A program made the translations under genes and the position numbers. Source: Planctomycetaceae bacterium (GTDB lineage: Bacteria; Planctomycetota; Planctomycetia; Pirellulales; Thermoguttaceae). Taken from it: a stretch of 9,711 nt of DNA. Below the pieces are notes generated by a model that saw only the letters and a program-made list of their open reading frames with translations, made no database searches and was not told where the DNA came from. Location of the stretch: positions 1 through 9,711 of the forward strand of contig SUVI01000009.1 of NCBI GenBank assembly GCA_015062085.1, read 5' to 3'. Below, one piece after another: positions 4,580 through 9,711 of the stretch (position 1 is its first letter; each line of letters opens with the position of its first letter).

Positions 4580-6304
4580 GCAAAAAGAAGAAATTTTGCA
4601 GAGATCTTGGTCAAATGCAAGGTCATTAGTCTAGAACAGCTTGAGGAAGCCAAGACTGTCGCGAGTGCGCGAAAGATCAAACTTGGCGACGCATTGGTCC
4701 AGCTCGATTACGTTTCTGCGAATAACGTCATGCGTGCCATGGCTCAGGAGTACGGCACGCAGTTTGTGAAGCTCGAGACTCTGAACATTCCGGCGGACGT
4801 CATATCGCTGATCCCGGAACATGTGGCGCGTGAATTCAATATCGTTCCGATCGCCGCAGACGACGGTGAATTGACCATTGCGACGAGTGAGCCGGAAGAC
4901 TTCAATATGATCGACAAGCTGACGTTCATGCTCAATCGCCGCGTCAGTATCAATCTTGCGCCGGCAGAAGCGATCCGGAAAACGCTTAATGCGATCTATG
5001 GTCAGGAAGGCATCGCGCAGGCTGTCTCTTTGGCGGCGGATGCAGCTGCATCGCCAACGACCGAGATCGACTTTTCTGATACAGATATTTATGCAGCCGA
5101 CGATGACGGCGGAGATCTTGATGAATCCAGCGCTCCGATCGTGCGTCTTGCGCAGCTCATCATCACAGAGGCCGTCCAGCTGAAAGCCTCCGACATCCAT
5201 ATCGAGCCGTTTGAGGACCGGATCCGTATCCGATACCGTATCGACGGCGTTCTTGTGGAGCGTGACAGTCCGCCGCGCCGTTTGCTTGGTGCGCTTCTTT
5301 CCCGAATCAAGATCCTTTCCAAGCTCGATATTGCGGAGCGCCGAAGAACGCAGGACGGACGGATCAAGGTCACCGTCGGTGAAAAGGAGCTGGACCTGCG
5401 CGTGAGCATCATCCCGACGAACCACGGACAGTCGGTCGTCATGCGTATTCTCGACAAAGACAACATTAAGATCGGTCTGCGTCAGCTTGGTTTCGCGGAA
5501 GATGACTTCACGACGTTCAATACGCTCATCCGCCGTCCGAACGGGATCATTCTCGTGACGGGGCCGACAGGGTCCGGAAAAACGACGTCTCTTTACGCGG
5601 CTCTCAACGCCCTGAACACGCCGGACCGAAAGATCATCACGGCCGAGGACCCGGTGGAGTACTACCTCGCAGGGATCAATCAGGTCGAGATCAAACACCA
5701 GATCGGTCTCGACTTCGCGAGCGTCATTCGTTCCATGCTCCGTCAGGCGCCGAACATCATTCTGGTCGGTGAGATGCGTGACCTTGAAACGGCCCAGATG
5801 GGGATCCAGGCGTCGCTGACCGGCCACCTCGTCTTCAGTACGCTGCACACGAACGACGCGCCGTCCGCCGTCACGCGCCTCGCAGACATGGGCGTCCCGT
5901 CCTATCTGATCGCCAGTTCGGTCATCGCGATCATGGCGCAGCGTCTCGTTCGAACCATCTGCAAAAAATGCCGTGAACCGTTCCAGCCTCCGCAGTCGGT
6001 CATCGATTCTGCCGGTTTCCCTGCCGGCGTACTGGAGACTGCGCACTTCATGCATGGCCGCGGCTGTACGGCATGCAATATGAAGGGATACAAAGGGCGT
6101 CTCGGCATCTACGAACTGATGAAAATGTCGAGCAAGATCCGTGAGCTGACCTTTGCGGAAGCTCCCACGACGCAGATCCGCCAGGCCGCCATCACGGAAG
6201 GAATGAAGACGCTTTACGTCGATGGACTTCTCAAAGTCGCAAAAGGGGTCACGACGATGGAAGAAGTACTTCGCGTTGCAAAAATGTCCGAAGATGATGG
6301 TTGA
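4577..6304 (+). CDS. pilB: type IV pilus extension ATPase PilB/GspE family, first copy
   Basis: 575 residues, a cytoplasmic hexameric motor that drives pilin polymerisation, or pseudopilus assembly in a type II system. An MshEN/GspE-N type domain (about 5-145) is followed by an acidic linker (about 160-185) and the ATPase domain: ASDIHIEPFED (204-214), Walker A GPTGSGKTT (329-337), Asp box ITAEDPVEYY (354-363), Walker B IILVGEMRD (394-402) and His box TGHLVFSTLHTND (415-427). Zinc-type cysteine pairs are C462/C465 and C497/C500, which mark PilB/GspE rather than PilT. Oddities: RQAPN (389-393) replaces the usual RQDPD before Walker B, and VGEMRD is the PilT-like form, where PilB normally has VGEIRD. 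Its stop TGA (6302-6304) shares its last base with the heptad array. It leads the pil cluster behind a long regulated leader. Confidence 0.93.
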   Translation: MAKRRNFAEILVKCKVISLEQLEEAKTVASARKIKLGDALVQLDYVSANNVMRAMAQEYGTQFVKLETLNIPADVISLIPEHVAREFNIVPIAADDGELTIATSEPEDFNMIDKLTFMLNRRVSINLAPAEAIRKTLNAIYGQEGIAQAVSLAADAAASPTTEIDFSDTDIYAADDDGGDLDESSAPIVRLAQLIITEAVQLKASDIHIEPFEDRIRIRYRIDGVLVERDSPPRRLLGALLSRIKILSKLDIAERRRTQDGRIKVTVGEKELDLRVSIIPTNHGQSVVMRILDKDNIKIGLRQLGFAEDDFTTFNTLIRRPNGIILVTGPTGSGKTTSLYAALNALNTPDRKIITAEDPVEYYLAGINQVEIKHQIGLDFASVIRSMLRQAPNIILVGEMRDLETAQMGIQASLTGHLVFSTLHTNDAPSAVTRLADMGVPSYLIASSVIAIMAQRLVRTICKKCREPFQPPQSVIDSAGFPAGVLETAHFMHGRGCTACNMKGYKGRLGIYELMKMSSKIRELTFAEAPTTQIRQAAITEGMKTLYVDGLLKVAKGVTTMEEVLRVAKMSEDDG

Positions 6305-6569
6305 GCGATTAGCTGTTAGCTGTTAGCGATTAGCGATTAGCGATTAGCTGTTAGCTGTTAGCTGTTAGCTGTTAGCTGTTAGCTGTTAGCTGTTAGCTGT
6401 TAGCTGTTAGCTGTTAGCTGTTAGCTGTTAGCTGTTAGCCGTTAGCGATTAGCTAAACGCCAAAAGCTAGAAGCTAAAAGCCAAAAGCTAGAAGCTAAAA
6501 GCCAAAAGCTAAAAGCTAAAAGCTAAAAGCTAGAAGCTAGAAGCTAAAAGCCAAAAGCTAGAAGCTAAA
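6304..6569 (+). repeat. heptanucleotide tandem array, 38 units, two complementary halves
   Basis: 266 nt parse into exactly 38 heptads with no slip in phase. Block A (6304-6450, 21 units) is AGCTGTT x15, AGCGATT x5 and AGCCGTT x1. Block B (6451-6569, 17 units) is AGCTAAA x8, AGCTAGA x5, AGCCAAA x3 and CGCCAAA x1. The reverse complement of block B is essentially (AGCTTTT)n, which differs from block A's AGCTGTT by one base per unit, so the array is a giant imperfect inverted repeat. Its centre is the palindrome-like GCGATTAGCTAAACGC (6445-6460). Nearly every unit carries a TAG or TAA, so all frames on both strands are closed. It resembles the short tandemly repeated repetitive (STRR) heptamers known from cyanobacteria and seen in other phyla. 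There are no spacers, so it is not a CRISPR array. Confidence 0.95.
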
Positions 6570-6612
6570 AAAGAAGATTTTCACTTTTTCATTTAAAGGA
6601 TAGAGATATTTT

Positions 6613-7701
6613 ATGGCAGTACTCATCGACAAACTTTTGCAGACTGTGGTGAAACAGGGCGTTTCCGACTTGCACATTACGACGGGCCAGCCGCCGGTCG
6701 TGCGTCTCCATGGACGAATGGTCCGTCTGGAAACGAACGAGCTGACGCCAGACGATACGGTCGCGCTGATGAAAAGTATCACGCCGTCCCGCTGTCAGCA
6801 GGAACTGCAGGAAATGGGAAGTACGGACTTCGGTTTCTCATTCGGCGATGCAGCTCGTTTCCGAGTTTCCGTTTTCCGTCAGCGCGGTAACGTGGCGATG
6901 GTTTTGCGTCAGATCCCGAGCAAAATGCTCTCGATGGACCAGCTCAACACGCCGCCGATCTGCCGTGAACTGATCCAGCGTCCGCGCGGTCTTCTGCTCG
7001 TGACGGGGCCGACCGGTTCCGGAAAGACTACGACGCTCGCCGCGATGATCAAGTGGCTGAATGAAAACGTCGACCACCACATCATTACGATCGAAGACCC
7101 GATCGAATTCTACCATCCGAACATCAAATGTACAATCAACCAGCGCGAGATCGGCGTCGACGTACCAACGTTTGCAGAAGCTATTCGCCGTGCATTGCGT
7201 CAGGACCCGGACGTCATCCTCGTGGGAGAAATGCGAGACCTTGAAACGATCGAGACCGCGATCACGGCCGCGGAAACCGGTCACGTGGTGTTCGGGACAC
7301 TGCACACGAGCTCTGCTGCCGGTACGATCAACCGAATCATCGACGTTTTCCCGAACACGCAGCAGGATCAGATCCGTACGCAGCTGGCGACTTCCATTCT
7401 CGGCGTACTCTGTCAGACGCTGCTTCCGAGGATCGGCGGCGGGCGAGTCGCGGCTTACGAAATGCTCGTGGTCGATTCTGCGACGGCGAACTTGATCCGC
7501 GAAAATAAGATCTTCCGAATCACCTCCGTCATTCAGACCGGAGCGAAACGCGGGATGCAGCTGCTTGACGACCATCTCTTCAAGCTCTGGCGCGACGGTA
7601 TCGTGACGCTGGAAGATGCGCTTGGGAAAGCAAACAGTACGGACGACCTCATGAAGCGCGTTGCCGAATACAAAGCGGGCAAGCTGGTCGCAGACGAATG
7701 A
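6613..7701 (+). CDS. pilT: type IV pilus retraction ATPase PilT
   Basis: 362 residues, typical PilT length. It is a cytoplasmic hexameric ATPase that depolymerises pili for retraction, twitching and DNA uptake. The N-terminus VKQGVSDLHITTGQPPVVRL (13-32) is the PilT PAS-like domain. The ATPase core has Walker A GPTGSGKTT (132-140), Asp box ITIEDPIEF (158-166), the arginine-rich AIRRALRQDPD (190-200), Walker B VILVGEMRD (201-209) and His box TGHVVFGTLHT (222-232). No zinc cysteines are present, as expected. The C-terminal motif needed for retraction, AIRNLIRE in Pseudomonas, appears as ATANLIRE (290-297), and GMQLLDDHL (314-322) follows. ATG 6613 has AAAGGA about 12 nt upstream, a rather long spacing, 43 nt after the heptad array. 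Placement between two pilB genes supports joint expression tuned by the array. Confidence 0.95.
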   Translation: MAVLIDKLLQTVVKQGVSDLHITTGQPPVVRLHGRMVRLETNELTPDDTVALMKSITPSRCQQELQEMGSTDFGFSFGDAARFRVSVFRQRGNVAMVLRQIPSKMLSMDQLNTPPICRELIQRPRGLLLVTGPTGSGKTTTLAAMIKWLNENVDHHIITIEDPIEFYHPNIKCTINQREIGVDVPTFAEAIRRALRQDPDVILVGEMRDLETIETAITAAETGHVVFGTLHTSSAAGTINRIIDVFPNTQQDQIRTQLATSILGVLCQTLLPRIGGGRVAAYEMLVVDSATANLIRENKIFRITSVIQTGAKRGMQLLDDHLFKLWRDGIVTLEDALGKANSTDDLMKRVAEYKAGKLVADE

Positions 7702-7718
7702 AAATGAGAGCCGAAATG

Positions 7719-7749
7719 CGCTCTGTCCCGAACCGGTTGGGGCAGGGCG
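7719..7749 (+). terminator. strong hairpin between pilT and the second pilB (attenuator or weak terminator)
   Basis: An 11-bp stem, CGCTCTGTCCC (7719-7729) with GGGGCAGGGCG (7739-7749), has two G-U pairs and a 9-nt loop containing the palindrome AACCGGTT (7731-7738). It begins 18 nt after the pilT stop. The following sequence is only moderately T-rich (interrupted T runs to about 7760), so partial termination, 3'-end protection of pilT mRNA or processing fits better than complete termination. It is the only strong structure in the 116-nt pilT-pilB gap. Confidence 0.5.
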
Positions 7750-7817
7750 GTTTCGTGTTTTCGGAAATGGAATTGGGGAATTTCAAAAAACACACATTTT
7801 CACAGGATTAAAGATTC

Positions 7818-9542
7818 ATGGCATTACGTGGTTTGGGGCAGGTCCTTGTCGATCTGAAGTTCATTTCCGAGGAACAGCTTACCCTTTTGCGCGAGCAGAA
7901 AACGCGCCGTCCCGGTGAACTCCTTGGGCAGATCGCCATTGGAATGGGGCTGATCAATGATGACCAGCTGGCGCAGGCACTCGGCAAACAGCTGGGGATG
8001 GAGATGGTCGTGCTGAGCACCTATCCGTTTGATGCGAACGTCATTTCCCTTTTGACGGAGGACATGGCGCAGAGCTACAAAGTGATCCCTCTTTCTTTGG
8101 ATCCGTCGACCAACGAGTTGACCATTGCGATGAGTCAGCCGCAGAATCTTTACGTCTGCGACGAATTGCGCAACTTCCTTGGCTACACCATCATTCCGAA
8201 GGTCGCTACCGATGCCGAAGTCAACAAATTCCTTGAGAAATACTATACGGAAGGTTCGGAGAGCGTAGAGAAGCTGCTTGAGGAGCTGGAGTCGGATGAA
8301 AGTCTGAACGATCTGGCGAAGCAGGCGGACATCGACAATAACGCGATCGACTTGACTGGTCTGGAAGCGATGGCGGATGCCGCGCCGGTGCGTAAGCTGC
8401 TGAACATGGTCATTCTCATGGCGATCCGTGACCGGGCGTCGGACATTCACCTTGAGCCGTTTGAAACGGAGTTCAAGATCCGCATTCGCGCCGACGGCCA
8501 GCTTTACGAACTGGTCCCGCCGCCGCGTCACCTTGCGTTTGCCATTACGACGCGAATCAAAGTCATGGCCAACCTGGACATCGCGGAGCGCCGTTTGCCG
8601 CAGGACGGACGAATCGAACTTTCCGTCGGCGGACACCCGGTCGACCTGCGCGTGAGCGTACTGCCGACGCTCTTTGGCGAGAGTGTCGTCATGCGAGTTC
8701 TGGACCGGTCTGTGGTCATGCTGGATTTGGACAAGATCGGGATGGACCAAGAGATCCTTGGGAACTTCCGCACGATCATGCGCCGTCCGAACGGTATCGT
8801 TCTGGTGACGGGACCTACAGGTTCCGGAAAGACGACGACGCTGTACGCTGCGCTTTCGGAGATGAACACGATCGAGGAGAAGCTCATCACGACGGAAGAC
8901 CCGGTCGAGTACGACATTGACGGCATCGTGCAGATCCCGATCGATTCGAGCATCGGCAACACGTTCGCGCAGTGTCTGCGTTCGATCCTCCGTCAGGATC
9001 CGGACCGAATTCTGGTCGGAGAGATCCGCGACCTTGAGACGGCGGAAATCGCGATTCAGGCTGCGCTGACCGGGCACATGGTGTTCAGTACGCTGCACAC
9101 GAACGACGCGCCGAGCACGATCACCCGTCTGCGCGACATGGGGATCCAGCCGTTCCTCATTACGGCGACGCTCGAAGCGGTTCTGGCTCAGCGTCTCGTT
9201 CGCCGCATCTGCACGGAGTGCAAAGAGGAAACGATGCCGAACACAGGCCTGCTCGCCGACATGGACATGACGCCGGACGACGTGATGGGGCAGAAGTTCT
9301 ACCGCGGGCGCGGCTGCGCGGTCTGTAACAATACGGGTCTGAAAGGGCGAACGGGTCTTCATGAGCTTCTGATCCTGAATGACCGTCTGCGCGACCTGAT
9401 CAACACGGGCTGTTCGACGGAAAAGCTGCGTGACGCGGCACTTCAGGGAGGTTTAACGCCTCTGCGCAAGTCGGGGATGAAGAAAGTTTTCGCGGGAGAA
9501 ACGACACTGGAAGAAGTCGTTCGCGAAACGGTCGCCGAATAA
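7818..9542 (+). CDS. pilB: type IV pilus extension ATPase PilB/GspE family, second copy
   Basis: 574 residues with the same domain order as the first copy. The N-terminal MshEN-type region (about 1-145) carries LGQIAIGMGLINDDQLAQAL (36-55, then GKQ), close to the 24-residue c-di-GMP-binding MshEN motif. A more degenerate first copy of that motif starts at LGQVL (6-10). After an acidic linker (about 146-180) come ASDIHLEPFE (207-216), Walker A GPTGSGKTT (332-340), Asp box ITTEDPVEYD (357-366), the canonical RQDPD (392-396), Walker B ILVGEIRD (398-405) and His box TGHMVFSTLHTND (418-430). Zinc-type cysteines are C465/C468 and C500/C503. These features are fully PilB-like, so this is the more canonical extension motor of the pair. 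AGGA at 7804-7807 lies 10 nt before the ATG. It sits 59 nt upstream of pilC, its expected platform partner. Confidence 0.94.
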   Translation: MALRGLGQVLVDLKFISEEQLTLLREQKTRRPGELLGQIAIGMGLINDDQLAQALGKQLGMEMVVLSTYPFDANVISLLTEDMAQSYKVIPLSLDPSTNELTIAMSQPQNLYVCDELRNFLGYTIIPKVATDAEVNKFLEKYYTEGSESVEKLLEELESDESLNDLAKQADIDNNAIDLTGLEAMADAAPVRKLLNMVILMAIRDRASDIHLEPFETEFKIRIRADGQLYELVPPPRHLAFAITTRIKVMANLDIAERRLPQDGRIELSVGGHPVDLRVSVLPTLFGESVVMRVLDRSVVMLDLDKIGMDQEILGNFRTIMRRPNGIVLVTGPTGSGKTTTLYAALSEMNTIEEKLITTEDPVEYDIDGIVQIPIDSSIGNTFAQCLRSILRQDPDRILVGEIRDLETAEIAIQAALTGHMVFSTLHTNDAPSTITRLRDMGIQPFLITATLEAVLAQRLVRRICTECKEETMPNTGLLADMDMTPDDVMGQKFYRGRGCAVCNNTGLKGRTGLHELLILNDRLRDLINTGCSTEKLRDAALQGGLTPLRKSGMKKVFAGETTLEEVVRETVAE

Positions 9543-9601
9543 TTTACGAAACCGAATAAACACGATTTTTTAAACATTTCGATAAAAACAAGGAAAACGC
9601 C

Positions 9602-9711
9602 ATGCCTACGTATCAATTTGAAGCGATGGACTCCTCCGGCAAGGAGATTAAGGACGTCATTGATGCGCTGAACGAGGAAGAAGCACAGGCTACCATTCGG
9701 CAAATGGGTTA
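9602..9711 (+). CDS. pilC: type IV pilus inner-membrane platform protein PilC/GspF, N-terminal start (partial)
   Basis: The frame opens at ATG 9602 and runs off the window after 36 complete codons. MPTYQFEAMDSSGKEIKDVI then DALNEEEAQATIRQMG is the characteristic PilC/GspF N-terminus (MPxFxYxAxDxxGKxxxGxI, then EEEAxxxLRxxGY). AAGGA (ending at 9594) lies 7 nt upstream. PilC is a polytopic inner-membrane protein of about 400 residues that couples PilB and PilT to the growing pilus; its GspF domains and membrane helices lie beyond the edge. The gene order confirms that both preceding PilB-family genes belong to a pilus or type II-like system. Confidence 0.9.
   Translation, partial: MPTYQFEAMDSSGKEIKDVIDALNEEEAQATIRQMG

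Noticed and set aside
6304..6569. CRISPR array
   Set aside because: Units are 7 nt, contiguous, with no spacers and no cas genes nearby.
6304..6569. Spurious repeat peptide encoded by the array
   Set aside because: Stops occur about every 21 nt in every frame on both strands.
7824..9362. Long minus-strand reading frame (512 codons) opposite the second pilB
   Set aside because: Antisense shadow caused by codon bias; rich in Arg, His and Asp with no family motifs.

Overview
The window looks like a chromosomal segment of a moderately GC-rich, Gram-negative-type bacterium, most likely a Planctomycetota member (Pirellulales or a gut/rumen Thermoguttaceae-like lineage). This is inferred from three things seen together: a secreted Gfo/Idh/MocA protein beginning with the GIIGTDTSH signature, a pilus ATPase cluster with two PilB-type motors flanking one PilT, and a BspA-like leucine-rich repeat protein. 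The assignment rests on recalled family patterns, not on a search.

Layout. Positions 1-129 (+) hold the last 42 codons of a MalY/PatB-type aminotransferase. It converges on a four-gene minus-strand block that reads, in transcription order, secreted glycerophosphodiester phosphodiesterase (3860-2994), secreted Gfo/Idh/MocA protein (2848-1601), glucosamine-6-phosphate deaminase nagB (1525-782) and a small BspA-like LRR protein (772-245). A near-consensus promoter (TTGACT-N17-TAAAAT, minus strand, 3991-4019) lies upstream of the block. nagB and the LRR gene are 9 nt apart and appear translationally coupled. The chemistry (glycerophosphodiesters, sugar derivatives, amino sugars) suggests scavenging.

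The 716-nt divergent gap 3861-4576 is rich in regulation. It holds the minus promoter, an ACAGGC-N-GCCTGT palindrome, an inverted repeat, a plus-strand promoter (TTGACA-N17-TAATCT) and a roughly 300-nt structured leader ahead of pilB. In that leader two copies of CAGACGG compete for one CCGTCTG, and the second copy is also the 5' arm of a terminator-like hairpin ending just before the ribosome binding site. This is the layout of a riboswitch or attenuator expression platform, and I do not recognise its sensor domain.

From 4577 to the end the plus strand carries type IV pilus motor genes: pilB (first copy), pilT, pilB (second copy) and the start of pilC, so the extension motors, the retraction motor and the inner-membrane platform are encoded together. 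Between the first pilB and pilT sits an unbroken array of 38 heptanucleotides (266 nt). Its two halves are near reverse complements of each other, so the transcript could form a very long hairpin between the extension and retraction motor genes. A second, ordinary hairpin separates pilT from the second pilB. The two PilB copies differ in N-terminal ligand-motif quality and in a segment next to Walker B, which suggests division of labour.
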